Shown here in pieces: positions 53,941 to 63,057 of a stretch of DNA of 64,000 nucleotides (positions are counted from its first letter, which is position 1; each line of letters opens with the position of its first letter). A program made the translations under genes and the position numbers. The notes below the pieces were generated by a model that was not told the DNA's origin, ran no database searches, and saw only the letters and a list, made by a program, of their open reading frames with translations. Origin of the DNA: Hirschia litorea (lineage in GTDB: Bacteria; Pseudomonadota; Alphaproteobacteria; Caulobacterales; Hyphomonadaceae); NCBI RefSeq assembly GCF_042665075.1, contig NZ_JBHTBR010000005.1:682001-746000 (forward strand), in the 5' to 3' direction.

Positions 53941-54540
53941 TTATTTGTTCACACGCCTTAGCGTTAAATTCAGTCTCCCACCATTTTTTAACAGGGTAGA
54001 GCTGCCGCCATATATGCGATCAATTCCGTGGAAGGCCATGCGAGCAGCGCCGCCAAGAATGATGATATCGCCAGAATTTATTTTGAAAGACTTTGTAGGA
54101 TCTTTGCGAGACAGGCCACCAATTCTAAAACGGGCGCTGTCGCCCAGAGAAATGGATATTACAGGCGCTTTTATATCCTGTTCGTCACTATCGGTATGCA
54201 ATCCCATTTTGGCATTTACATCATAATAATTAACCAAGCAGGCTTCAGGTGGATTTGGGTATTGCGCCAGCGCCTCCCATATGCTCATTAAGGCGCGCGG
54301 AATGCTTGGCCATGTTTTTTGAGTTTCTGGGTGTATTTTTTCATAACGGTAACCAGAAATATCAGAAACCCATCCAAGTGTACCCAAATTGGTCATTTTA
54401 ACGGAAAAAGGTTGTGCGCTTCTAGGCATTCTAGGAGTATAAAACGGGTTATTATTCAATTGTTTACGAACAATATCTACTAGCTCCTCCTGTGCATCAC
54501 GGGAAAGGTAGTTTGGTAAGTATTGAAGACCGTCAATCAT
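53941..54540 (-). CDS. alkB: AlkB-type 2-oxoglutarate/iron dioxygenase
   Basis: Oxidative DNA/RNA dealkylase family, 199 residues. It has the metal ligands His and Asp in LHTDSDEQD, the second His in AFHGIDRI, and the 2-oxoglutarate Arg in RLNLTLRRV. SISLGDSARFRIGG is typical. It is convergent with the membrane protein gene and divergent from dnaK. Confidence 0.92.
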   Translation of the reverse strand: MIDGLQYLPNYLSRDAQEELVDIVRKQLNNNPFYTPRMPRSAQPFSVKMTNLGTLGWVSDISGYRYEKIHPETQKTWPSIPRALMSIWEALAQYPNPPEACLVNYYDVNAKMGLHTDSDEQDIKAPVISISLGDSARFRIGGLSRKDPTKSFKINSGDIIILGGAARMAFHGIDRIYGGSSTLLKNGGRLNLTLRRVNK

Positions 54541-54591
54541 GTGTCTAATAACTCAAATTAATAATCTGCATCACGGAAAAGTGACTTTGCC

Positions 54592-54620
54592 TATTGAGCC
54601 TGAAGAATTGAACCCCATAT
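54592..54620 (+). promoter_or_regulatory. candidate heat-shock (sigma-32) promoter of dnaK
   Basis: TATTGAGCC followed 12 bases later by CCCCATAT resembles the RpoH consensus (CTTGAA, 13-15 bp, CCCCATnT). It lies about 140 bp upstream of dnaK. The -10-like part is strong; the -35-like part is imperfect. Confidence 0.55.
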
Positions 54621-54760
54621 GGGCTTACGAGCCTGGCTTTTTTATGAAAATCAAGCTGTGTTTAATTTTTTAGGGGACCGCCTGAACCGGGCGCCGCAGA
54701 AGTAAGGGCCCATTTCGGGCAAGGGCGGCCGCCAATATCTAAGGAATGAGAGAGAACAAT

Positions 54761-56680
54761 ATGGGAAAAATTATCGGGATCGACCTCGGTACAACTAACT
54801 CTTGTGTGGCCGTCATGGATGGCGGACAAGCAAAAGTTATTGCAAACGCTGAAGGCGCACGTACAACACCATCTGTTGTAGCTTTTCGCGAAGACGGCGA
54901 GCGTATGATCGGTCTTCCGGCTGTACGTCAGGCTGTAATGAATTCAGAGCACACATTCTACGCGATTAAGCGTCTGATCGGTCGTCAATTTTCTGACCCG
55001 ACAGTGGCAAAAGACCAAGAAATGTCACCTTTTAAAATTGTTAAAGGTGCAAATGGTGATGCTTGGGTAAAAGGCCGTGATAAAGATTACGCGCCACAAG
55101 AGATTTCAGCTTTCATTCTTCAAAAGATGAAAGAAACAGCAGAAGACTTCCTCGGTGAGACAGTCACTGAAGCAGTTATCACTGTTCCTGCTTACTTTAA
55201 CGATGCGCAACGTCAGGCCACGAAAGATGCTGGCCGTATTGCGGGTCTTGATGTGAAGCGTATTATCAACGAGCCGACAGCTGCTGCTTTGGCTTATGGT
55301 CTAGAGAAATCAGACGGTAAAACAATCGCCGTATACGACCTTGGTGGTGGTACATTCGATGTGTCCATCCTTGAGATTGGTGATGGTGTGTTTGAAGTGT
55401 TGTCAACAAATGGTGACACATTCCTTGGTGGTGAAGACTTTGACCTTCGGATCGTGGATTACCTTGCTGACGAGTTCAAAAAAGACAAAGGCATTGACCT
55501 TAAGAAAGACAAACAAGCGCTACAACGTTTGAAAGAAGAAGCTGAGAAAGCGAAGAAAGAGCTTTCTTCTTCTGCATCTTACGAAGTGAACTTGCCGTTT
55601 ATTTCTATGAGCTCTGCTGGTCCTGAGCACCTCAATTTGAAACTTACACGCGCCAAATACGAAAGCATGGTTGCTGACCTTGTGAAACGTACTATTGAGC
55701 CATGTAAGAAAGCACTTGCTGACGCTGGTAAATCTGCTGCTGAGATCGATGATGTCGTTCTCGTGGGTGGTATGACGCGTATGCCTAAAGTCCAAGAAGA
55801 AGTGAAAAAATTCTTCGGTAAAGACCCACACAAGGGTGTGAACCCTGATGAAGTTGTGGCGATTGGTGCAGCTATCCAAGCTGGTGTGCTTCAAGGTGAC
55901 GTGAAAGATGTTGTTCTTCTTGATGTGACACCGCTATCATTGGGTATTGAAACACTTGGTGGCGTGTTCACGCGTCTTATTGACCGTAACACGACAATTC
56001 CAACGAAAAAGTCTCAGACATTCTCAACAGCTGAAGACAATCAGGCTGCTGTGACAATCCGCGTTCTCCAAGGTGAGCGTGAGATGGCTGCTGACAACAA
56101 AGTGCTTGGTAACTTCAACCTTGAAGGTATTCCACCAGCACCACGCGGAATGCCACAAATTGAAGTGACATTCGACATCGACGCCAACGGTATCGTGTCT
56201 GTGTCTGCGAAAGACAAAGCAACTGGTAAAGAGCAACAAATCACTATCCAAGCTTCTGGTGGTCTTTCAGACGACGAGATTCAGAACATGGTGAAAGATG
56301 CTGAAGCGAATGCTGATGCAGATAAAGCCAAACGTGAAGCTGTTGAAGCTAAAAACAATGGTGAGTCTCTTGTCGATGGAACTGACAAGCAACTTGAAGA
56401 GCACGGCGATAAAATTCCTGCTGAAGTAAAAGCAGAAATTGAAGCTGCACGTGATGCTCTGAAGGCTGCGTTGGAAACAGACGACACGGCTGATATTCAA
56501 GCGAAAACGCAAGCACTTACAGAAGCATCAATGAAAATGGGTGAAGCCATTTACGCTGCTGCACAAGAGAGTGATGCTCACGCTGATGCAGCAAAAGACG
56601 CTGCGAAAGATGCTTCTTCTGATGACGACGATGTTGTTGATGCTGACTTTGAAGAAGTTGACGGCGACGCAAAAAGCTAG
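54761..56680 (+). CDS. dnaK: chaperone DnaK (Hsp70)
   Basis: Hsp70 ATPase of 639 residues from ATG 54761, with GAGAGAG upstream; the longer frame to 54746 is unlikely. It shows the N-terminal IIGIDLGTTNSCVAV, the GGGTFDVSILEIG phosphate motif, VLVGGMTRMPKVQ, a substrate-binding domain and the acidic C-terminus with DADFEEVD. The leader of about 120 bases is GC-rich and structured and may affect translation. dnaJ follows with its own leader. Confidence 0.99.
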   Translation: MGKIIGIDLGTTNSCVAVMDGGQAKVIANAEGARTTPSVVAFREDGERMIGLPAVRQAVMNSEHTFYAIKRLIGRQFSDPTVAKDQEMSPFKIVKGANGDAWVKGRDKDYAPQEISAFILQKMKETAEDFLGETVTEAVITVPAYFNDAQRQATKDAGRIAGLDVKRIINEPTAAALAYGLEKSDGKTIAVYDLGGGTFDVSILEIGDGVFEVLSTNGDTFLGGEDFDLRIVDYLADEFKKDKGIDLKKDKQALQRLKEEAEKAKKELSSSASYEVNLPFISMSSAGPEHLNLKLTRAKYESMVADLVKRTIEPCKKALADAGKSAAEIDDVVLVGGMTRMPKVQEEVKKFFGKDPHKGVNPDEVVAIGAAIQAGVLQGDVKDVVLLDVTPLSLGIETLGGVFTRLIDRNTTIPTKKSQTFSTAEDNQAAVTIRVLQGEREMAADNKVLGNFNLEGIPPAPRGMPQIEVTFDIDANGIVSVSAKDKATGKEQQITIQASGGLSDDEIQNMVKDAEANADADKAKREAVEAKNNGESLVDGTDKQLEEHGDKIPAEVKAEIEAARDALKAALETDDTADIQAKTQALTEASMKMGEAIYAAAQESDAHADAAKDAAKDASSDDDDVVDADFEEVDGDAKS

Positions 56681-56737
56681 GCTTTAAATAGCGCGGAGCT
56701 TTGCTTCGTGAACGTGAAGGCTGCGGTGCGTTATTGT

Positions 56738-56760
56738 ACTCGCAGCCTTTATGGCGTTTA
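56738..56760 (+). terminator. possible terminator between dnaK and dnaJ
   Basis: A hairpin with stems GGCTGCG and CGCAGCC lies about 40 bp after the dnaK stop and is followed by TTTAT. The U-run is short, so some readthrough into dnaJ is likely. Coordinates are approximate. Confidence 0.5.
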
Positions 56761-56908
56761 AAGCTGCTTTATTATTTAGCATTAGAGATACGAGGAATGC
56801 TTTTTGCTTGCCTCTTGTCAAAAATGGTTGGTCACCCAACATAAGTTATGTCCTTAGTTGGCGATGCGCTTACACGCAATTTACTGATGTACGAGAAAAG
56901 AACGACGC

Positions 56909-58060
56909 ATGAGCGATACTGATTATTATGAACTTCTAGGCGTTTCTAGAAACGTGAACGAGAAAGAGCTTAAATCGGCTTTTCGTAAGAAGGCGATGAA
57001 GTATCACCCTGACCGTAATCCAGATGACCCGTCTGCTGAAGCAAAGTTCAAAGAAGTTTCTTCTGCTTATGAGTGTTTATCTGACCCTCAAAAACGCGCC
57101 GCTTATGATCGTGTTGGTCGTGCTGCATACGAGCAGGGTGGAATGGGATCTGCTGGAGGGGGCGCTGGAGGCTTTGGCGGCCAACGTCCAGAAGATGTGT
57201 TCAGTGATATTTTCGCAGATTTCTTTGGCGGTCGTCAGGGCGGCGGCGGAGGTCGAGGTGGCGCAACACGTGGGTCAGACCTTCGTTATGATTACACCAT
57301 TACGCTGGAAGAAGCATTTAATGGTAAGCAAGCTGATATAGAGATACCAACGACAGAGACATGTGAACCTTGTGAGGGCTCTGGTGCAGCTCCAGGATCT
57401 TCCCCCGTAACGTGTACGACATGTCATGGTGCGGGCCGCGTACGCGCACAGCAGGGTTTTTTCACCATGGAGCGCACTTGTGCGACATGTCAGGGGCGTG
57501 GAACGATAATCAAAACACCATGTAAAAACTGTGGTGGACGCGGGAATGTTCATGCGAAGCGCAAGTTAGATATCAATATTCCTGCTGGAATAGAGGATGG
57601 TCAGCGCATTCGTTTGCAAGGTGAGGGAGAAGCAGGCACGCTTGGCGGCCCTAAAGGCGATCTCTATATTTTTGTAACGATTGATGAGCACGATTTATTT
57701 GAACGTGATGGTCCAAACCTTTATGCACGCGCACCCGTTCCGTTTTGCAAAGCTGCCTTGGGTGGTGAAATTGAAATGCCGACAATTGGTGGGAGCCGTG
57801 CTCGTATAACCATTCCAGAAGGTGCACAAACAGGTAAACGTATGCGCTTGAAAGGTAAGGGCATGCCATCCTTACGTTCTGGCCAACGCGGAGATTTGTA
57901 TGTGGAGCTGTTTGTTGAAACACCACGAAACTTATCATCGAAACAAAAAGAACTGCTGAGAGAATTTTCAGAAAGCTGTAGCGAAACGACGAATCCAGAG
58001 CATCAGGGATTTATGAGTCGCGTTAAGAGCTTTTTTGATGCGTCTGCGAACGCGGATTAA
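56909..58060 (+). CDS. dnaJ: chaperone DnaJ (Hsp40)
   Basis: Co-chaperone of DnaK, 383 residues. The J domain (1-70) carries HPD in KYHPDRNP, a Gly/Phe-rich linker follows (about 75-125), then four CxxCxGxG zinc motifs (CEPCEGSG, CTTCHGAG, CATCQGRG, CKNCGGRG) and the C-terminal substrate domain. A leader of about 228 bp separates it from dnaK and includes an inverted repeat GTTGG-TCAC-CCAAC that may overlap its promoter. Confidence 0.98.
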   Translation: MSDTDYYELLGVSRNVNEKELKSAFRKKAMKYHPDRNPDDPSAEAKFKEVSSAYECLSDPQKRAAYDRVGRAAYEQGGMGSAGGGAGGFGGQRPEDVFSDIFADFFGGRQGGGGGRGGATRGSDLRYDYTITLEEAFNGKQADIEIPTTETCEPCEGSGAAPGSSPVTCTTCHGAGRVRAQQGFFTMERTCATCQGRGTIIKTPCKNCGGRGNVHAKRKLDINIPAGIEDGQRIRLQGEGEAGTLGGPKGDLYIFVTIDEHDLFERDGPNLYARAPVPFCKAALGGEIEMPTIGGSRARITIPEGAQTGKRMRLKGKGMPSLRSGQRGDLYVELFVETPRNLSSKQKELLREFSESCSETTNPEHQGFMSRVKSFFDASANAD

Positions 58061-58098
58061 TTTTATAACATCGTGAACTGATATAGGGCGCTTTTGAA

Positions 58099-58905
58099 AT
58101 GTCTCATAAAATAGCTATCGCTGGAGTTGCGGGTCGTATGGGGCAATCCTTAGTACGCACTTGCATAACGGAAGATGGCTGTGAGGTCGTTGGAGGTACG
58201 GAGCGCCCCGGGTCTGGTGAATTGGATAAAGATATTGGCGTGCTTGCAGGCATCCAACCTTTGAATATCAAGGCGGGATTATCAGCAGCAGAAGTTGCTA
58301 AAGAAGCTGATATCTGGATTGATTTCACTGCACCGACCTCTACTTTGGCTGCGATGACTGCGCTTGATCTAACAGGCGTACGCGCAATTATCATCGGAAC
58401 AACAGGCTTTAACGAAGCTGAAGAAGCTGCCTTGCGTGAATTTTCAAAGCGCTTTGCTATTGTAAAGGCAGGTAACTTTTCACTTGGCGTAAATCTTGTG
58501 ACAGCGCTTGTGGAACAAGCAGCAGCCCGTCTTGGAGATGACTGGGATATTGAAATCCTAGAAACACATCATCGCCGTAAAGTAGATGCTCCGTCAGGCA
58601 CGGCGCTTATGCTGGGTGAAGCTGCAGCAAATGGTCGTAAAGCGCCACTAAAGGATCTTCAATCACCCCCTTATGATGGAATTACGGGTGAAAGAGAAAC
58701 TGGTAAGATAGGATTTTCTGTGCGTAGAGCAGGGGGGGTTATTGGCGACCATGAGGTGATGTTTGGGTCTGATGATGAGCTTGTCAGCCTGCGCCACACC
58801 GCATTAGACCGCAACATATTTGCACGAGGTGCGTTGCGTGCTGGACAGTGGGCGATCCAACAGCCGCCAGGATTTTACTCCATGCGCGACGTGTTGGGTC
58901 TCTAG
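58099..58905 (+). CDS. dapB: 4-hydroxy-tetrahydrodipicolinate reductase
   Basis: Lysine and diaminopimelate synthesis. The 268-residue protein has the NAD(P) motif GVAGRMGQSLV, the catalytic His and Lys in ETHHRRKVDAPSGTAL, and the standard late FGSDDELVSLRHTA. It follows dnaJ by about 38 bp and may be cotranscribed. Confidence 0.96.
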   Translation: MSHKIAIAGVAGRMGQSLVRTCITEDGCEVVGGTERPGSGELDKDIGVLAGIQPLNIKAGLSAAEVAKEADIWIDFTAPTSTLAAMTALDLTGVRAIIIGTTGFNEAEEAALREFSKRFAIVKAGNFSLGVNLVTALVEQAAARLGDDWDIEILETHHRRKVDAPSGTALMLGEAAANGRKAPLKDLQSPPYDGITGERETGKIGFSVRRAGGVIGDHEVMFGSDDELVSLRHTALDRNIFARGALRAGQWAIQQPPGFYSMRDVLGL

Positions 58906-58913
58906 CGTTAAAT

Positions 58914-59822
58914 TTAGAAATCTACCAATTCAGTAGGCACGTCCATATCGCAAACATCGACGACTTGCGGAGGTGTGTTGAAGAAGAATGGATCAGATTG
59001 AACGCGTTTTGAATTTATCTTATTCATGAAAGCGGGTGTATCTGTGTGCATAACTTCGTAATTTGGTTGTTCATTTGGCTCTAGTTCAGAGGCAAGTTTT
59101 GCGGAGATGATTTGATCGCCTTTTTGGGGCGCTTGGATAACTCCACTTGCAATATCTTTATCGCCACGTTGAAGCTTTTGGACATATTGCATTCCAGAAA
59201 TAACACGACCAAAGACAGTTAGATTGCGATCAAGATAGCGTTGAGCATCCAGAACAATATAGAAATCAGTACCACCAGTATTGGGATCAGAATCCCGTGC
59301 CATTGCTAAAGCACCGGGACAATGCAAAAGCCATTTTTTATCTATTTCTCGATCAAGTCCAACTGCAAAACCATTCTGGAAACCAACTTCTGGTGCAAAT
59401 AGATCGTCATTGCCCAAAAGTTGAATATTGGTCCCGTCTCCTAAGGGTTGTTCAACTTCTATCTCAATAGGTGGCCATTTCTTATCAATAGTGTTGATGC
59501 CACCTTGGGCAACAAAACCATCAATTACACGATAAAACTCTTGTCCGTTATAGGCGCGCGCTTTGACCATATCTTGGAAGCGTTTTACATGGCCTGGGGC
59601 AAATTCTGGATTGAGTTCAATTACGATTTGTCCGTATTTGGTATCCATCAGCACAAGGTTTTCAGGAGATATTTTTCTCCATCCTTCACCCTTCATACCA
59701 ATTTCCGCTGAAATAGGCGTAGGTTCTGGTTTAGGAGTCACATCCAATTTCTTGTCAGCTTCTTGCGCGCATGCTGTAAGGCTGATGCACAGCGCTGATG
59801 TTAATACGAGATGTTTGAGCAT
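58914..59822 (-). CDS. peptidyl-prolyl isomerase (cyclophilin) lipoprotein
   Basis: From ATG 59822 the 302-residue product has a signal and lipobox (LCISLTACAQ), then a cyclophilin domain with GQEFYRVIDGFVAQGG and the late SDPNTGGTDFYIVLD. The domain is longer than minimal, and there is an additional C-terminal tail. It is predicted to be anchored in the envelope. Its ATG shares one base with the stop of the upstream VOC gene. Confidence 0.88.
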   Translation of the reverse strand: MLKHLVLTSALCISLTACAQEADKKLDVTPKPEPTPISAEIGMKGEGWRKISPENLVLMDTKYGQIVIELNPEFAPGHVKRFQDMVKARAYNGQEFYRVIDGFVAQGGINTIDKKWPPIEIEVEQPLGDGTNIQLLGNDDLFAPEVGFQNGFAVGLDREIDKKWLLHCPGALAMARDSDPNTGGTDFYIVLDAQRYLDRNLTVFGRVISGMQYVQKLQRGDKDIASGVIQAPQKGDQIISAKLASELEPNEQPNYEVMHTDTPAFMNKINSKRVQSDPFFFNTPPQVVDVCDMDVPTELVDF

Positions 59823-60289
59823 TACCATTCCCCAATATTTGGTGCAGATACCCAAGGCTCTGCCGGTGGAAGTGGTTCACCCTTTTGTAGCAATTCAATT
59901 GATATTTGATCGGGAGACCGCATAAAAGCCATGCGACCATCGCGAGGCGGGCGGTTTATAGTTATGCCCATTTTTTCAAGTTTGGCACACATCGCATAGA
60001 TATCATCGACCTCATATGCAAGATGACCGAAGTTGCGACCGCCTTTATAATCTTCTGGTGTCCAATTATATGTTAGCTCAATAACAGGTAGTCCTACTGT
60101 TAGGCCTTCTTTGGGTGGTGTTTCACATGCAGCAATATCATCAGGTGAGGCAAGGAAAACATTAGTAAATTTGCCCTGTTCGCTTTCATGACGATCTACT
60201 TCTTTAAGCCCTAATCCATCACAGTAGAAAGTAAGGCTGTCCTCAAGGTTTGATACTCTAACCATTGTGTGCAGGTAGCGAATGCTCAT
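59822..60289 (-). CDS. gloA: VOC/glyoxalase I-type protein (lactoylglutathione lyase-like)
   Basis: A 155-residue vicinal-oxygen-chelate protein, probably glyoxalase I, converting the methylglyoxal-glutathione hemithioacetal to lactoylglutathione. The putative metal ligands are His7 in YLHTMVRV, Glu in VIELTYNW, His in FGHLAYEVDD and Glu in SIELLQKG, which is the complete set. It overlaps the next gene upstream by four bases. Confidence 0.88.
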   Translation of the reverse strand: MSIRYLHTMVRVSNLEDSLTFYCDGLGLKEVDRHESEQGKFTNVFLASPDDIAACETPPKEGLTVGLPVIELTYNWTPEDYKGGRNFGHLAYEVDDIYAMCAKLEKMGITINRPPRDGRMAFMRSPDQISIELLQKGEPLPPAEPWVSAPNIGEW

Positions 60290-60750
60290 GATGTTGAATT
60301 ACCTTCCAATTGAATTTTTATTTCGTCTTCAAGAGATTTAGGACGATTGAGATGATAAAGACGGGCGAAAATTGCGCCGATGCCTATTAAGCCTAAAATA
60401 CACAAGATAGAGACAGCGAATAACCAAGGCGCAAAGCCTTCATCCAAATCCGAGATTTGACCTGTCGCATTCCATATAAAATTGTAAATCCACGTCGAAA
60501 AGAAGAAAATTACGGGAAGGGCTATTAAGGCTGTGATCGTTGCGCAAAAGTTTACAACATGCGCAAATGGATTGTGTACCTTACGGTAGATAGCCACAAA
60601 ACTCTCCTGACCTAAGCGGGCATAATCAAAGCGTTCGCCTTTAAGCGCATTGAAGATTTCATATGCGTCTGATTCCACGCTTTTATACCGGAATAAGATA
60701 TAAGCGCCCCATGCGGCGAGGCTAATTAAAATGATTATGAAGAGAGTCAC
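60286..60750 (-). CDS. hypothetical membrane protein
   Basis: A 154-residue protein with about three hydrophobic helices (near 5-20, 65-90 and 110-130) and a short polar loop. I do not recognise a family. It is cotranscribed, by overlap, with the glyoxalase gene and preceded closely by the DUF2244 gene. Confidence 0.7.
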   Translation of the reverse strand: MTLFIIILISLAAWGAYILFRYKSVESDAYEIFNALKGERFDYARLGQESFVAIYRKVHNPFAHVVNFCATITALIALPVIFFFSTWIYNFIWNATGQISDLDEGFAPWLFAVSILCILGLIGIGAIFARLYHLNRPKSLEDEIKIQLEGNSTS

Positions 60751-60767
60751 AGGATCACCATTGTATT

Positions 60768-61268
60768 TTAGCTATATCTTTCATTGCGCGCAGCTTGCAG
60801 TGCTTGACTAATCGACGCCAAAAATGACTGACGTTCTTTGGGTGTTAAGAAACGTCCTATTGCATATGCCTGTCCGGAGCTAGTCAACTTGACATATTGA
60901 TTTGTTTCATTGGTATCTCCAGCAAGAGATGCACGCGCAAATGCAGTCGGTAAGCTGGCAGATGTCTCTACACCTTTTGGATCTATATGGCGAACGGTTA
61001 GAAGGTCTGATGTAATCGTTACAAAGGTACGTTGAGATAGATTTTTATTGTTTGCGGAGAAGACGCCCCATAAAATTATAAGATCAATAGCGAGAAATCC
61101 CATGACGATAAAAAAACCATAGGGAAGAAATGCTAAACTTGTGGCGACACTCAGACATGCAAGCAATATAACTAGATAGATAAACCCCCGATTGGAGAGG
61201 GAACGTGAAGGTCGCAGCGTGGCATCCATGTATATCTTGGAAGTGTCTTGCATCATTTGCGGATTCAT
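60768..61268 (-). CDS. DUF2244 membrane protein
   Basis: A 166-residue protein with two membrane helices and the pattern YMDATLRPSRSLSNRGF followed by VMGFLAIDLIILWGVF, as in DUF2244. The C-terminus is a soluble domain with QYVKLTSSGQAYAIGRFLTPKER. Function unknown. It leads the minus-strand group with the hypothetical, glyoxalase and cyclophilin genes and is divergent from nth. Confidence 0.8.
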   Translation of the reverse strand: MNPQMMQDTSKIYMDATLRPSRSLSNRGFIYLVILLACLSVATSLAFLPYGFFIVMGFLAIDLIILWGVFSANNKNLSQRTFVTITSDLLTVRHIDPKGVETSASLPTAFARASLAGDTNETNQYVKLTSSGQAYAIGRFLTPKERQSFLASISQALQAARNERYS

Positions 61269-61342
61269 TGGGGTTAATCACTTGCTATCTTTGCATTGAG
61301 ATAAGCATATTGTCGAAGAGTTCAACAATCTAGGTGTCAGGT

Positions 61343-62062
61343 ATGTCTGCGGTTTCAAAAGCAAAATCTACAGCGTCAAAAGAAGCACCAAAGCACAAGA
61401 AAAAGCGTGTCTCAAAACCGCGTAGCCGTCTCACACGTGACGCGATTTTGGAAATGTTTGTGAAATTGGCTGACGACAGGCCAAATCCTGAAACTGAATT
61501 AGAATATAATTCTCCTTTCACATTGGTTGTTGCCGTCGCGTTGTCAGCACAAGCGACGGATGTTGGTGTGAACAAAGCGACACGTCTTTTATTCGCTGTT
61601 GCTGATACTCCTCAAGCTATGCTTGCACTGGGGGAGGCGGGAGTGGCTGATTATATCAAAACGATTGGCCTTTGGCGCAATAAAGCAAAAAATGTCGTCG
61701 CATTATCTAAAATGATTATTGATGATTTCGGTGGGCAGGTCCCCCAAACGCGCGAAGAATTGGTTCTTCTACCCGGTGTAGGGCGCAAAACTGCAAATGT
61801 GGTTTTAAATGAAGCTTTCGGGCAGCCGACGATCGCCGTGGATACACATATTTTTCGTGTCTCTAACCGTACCGGACTTGCTCCGGGGAATAATCCCGAT
61901 CAGGTCGAGGATTTGCTTGAGCGTGTTGTACCGGAAACCTTTAAAAAAGGCGCGCATCATTGGCTGATTCTACACGGACGATATGTCTGTGTTGCGCGTA
62001 AACCTAAATGCGACATGTGTGCAATTTATGATCTCTGCAAATTCAAAGAAAAAACAGCTTAA
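61343..62062 (+). CDS. nth: endonuclease III
   Basis: DNA glycosylase/AP lyase for oxidised pyrimidines. From ATG 61343 it has 239 residues with a lysine-rich N-terminus. The helix-hairpin-helix LPGVGRKTANVVLNEAFG with catalytic Lys, the catalytic Asp in AVDTHIFRVSNR, and the iron-sulfur cysteines in CVARKPKCDMCAIYDLC (spacing 6-2-5) are all present. It overlaps the convergent ATP-grasp gene by four bases. Confidence 0.95.
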   Translation: MSAVSKAKSTASKEAPKHKKKRVSKPRSRLTRDAILEMFVKLADDRPNPETELEYNSPFTLVVAVALSAQATDVGVNKATRLLFAVADTPQAMLALGEAGVADYIKTIGLWRNKAKNVVALSKMIIDDFGGQVPQTREELVLLPGVGRKTANVVLNEAFGQPTIAVDTHIFRVSNRTGLAPGNNPDQVEDLLERVVPETFKKGAHHWLILHGRYVCVARKPKCDMCAIYDLCKFKEKTA

Positions 62063-62946
62063 CTATCGGCTCTTTTTATCAATGCTTCCGCGTAAAGCTC
62101 GCTAACATGGGGGCCTTCTTTAATGTACAGATATGGTTCAATCATTTCTAATTCCATGAGAAGTAGCTCCCCTTCATATCCCCGCAGGAGATCAACGCGG
62201 GCGTAAAGCGGCATACCATATGGGATTAGGGATAAATTTTTCTGCGCAACATCAATATCAGCTTGTGTCGGAGAGACAATTTTTTCAGTGCCGCCATAGC
62301 TGCTTTGGATGCGATAGTCGCCAGATTTTGGTTGTTTTAAAAGTGCATGTGAAAACGCGCCATCAATAAATATAAAAGAATACTCACCCTCTGTTTGAAT
62401 CGCAGGAAGAAAGGGTTGGATCATCGCTGGTCGATCGAGTAATACACCTTCAGGCAAAGTTTCATCTCGTTGGAATAGTTTTTGTCCAAATGAGCCAGCA
62501 CCTACTTGGCGCTTTAGGACAATATGAGAGGTATCATATTCTTCAAAAACAGCTCGGACATCATGCTTTGTAGGTTTTTCCACCCAGCGTGTAGGCACAG
62601 TTTTGGCACCGAGTTTCGCAAGGTCTTTTAAGTAAGATTTGTTGATGTTCCAATGAATAAGTTCAGCCGTATTGTATAATCGAACGCCTAGTCCTTCTAT
62701 TGCCTTTAATGTGTCTAGAAATTGAGATTGAAAATCTTGATAATTCCAAGGTGTTCCTACGACCACAGCATCAAATGGTTTAAAGGCCTCAATCTCATTC
62801 TTCCAATCGAGAGCAACCAATGTGTGCCCGCGTGTTTCAAGCGCATTTCGTAAACCACCAAATTGTAAATCGAACTCAAATGCATCGACACGGCGCATTG
62901 GCATGTCGGGCAGAGTTGTTTCACAAGCTAAAAAGGCAAATTTCAT
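62059..62946 (-). CDS. ATP-grasp-domain protein
   Basis: A 295-residue ligase of the RimK/glutathione-synthetase-like ATP-grasp superfamily. Visible parts are a Lys-containing strand HIVLKRQVGAGSFGQ, the Gln-Pro loop IQPFLPAIQTEGEYSFIFIDG (in outline), and the metal-binding ending RVDLLRGYEGELLLMELEMIEPYL. Its substrates are unknown; a D-cycloserine ligase-like or tripeptide-forming role is possible. It stands alone, convergent with nth. Confidence 0.85.
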   Translation of the reverse strand: MKFAFLACETTLPDMPMRRVDAFEFDLQFGGLRNALETRGHTLVALDWKNEIEAFKPFDAVVVGTPWNYQDFQSQFLDTLKAIEGLGVRLYNTAELIHWNINKSYLKDLAKLGAKTVPTRWVEKPTKHDVRAVFEEYDTSHIVLKRQVGAGSFGQKLFQRDETLPEGVLLDRPAMIQPFLPAIQTEGEYSFIFIDGAFSHALLKQPKSGDYRIQSSYGGTEKIVSPTQADIDVAQKNLSLIPYGMPLYARVDLLRGYEGELLLMELEMIEPYLYIKEGPHVSELYAEALIKRADS

Positions 62947-63057
62947 GGTTTTTCTCCGAATGCGGCATTAATCGGCTTGTCGATGTGGTAGGCAGGCATA
63001 TAACAAGTCTTTAATTGTAAGCCATAGCGATTTGTATTGATATCTGGAGCCAACATA

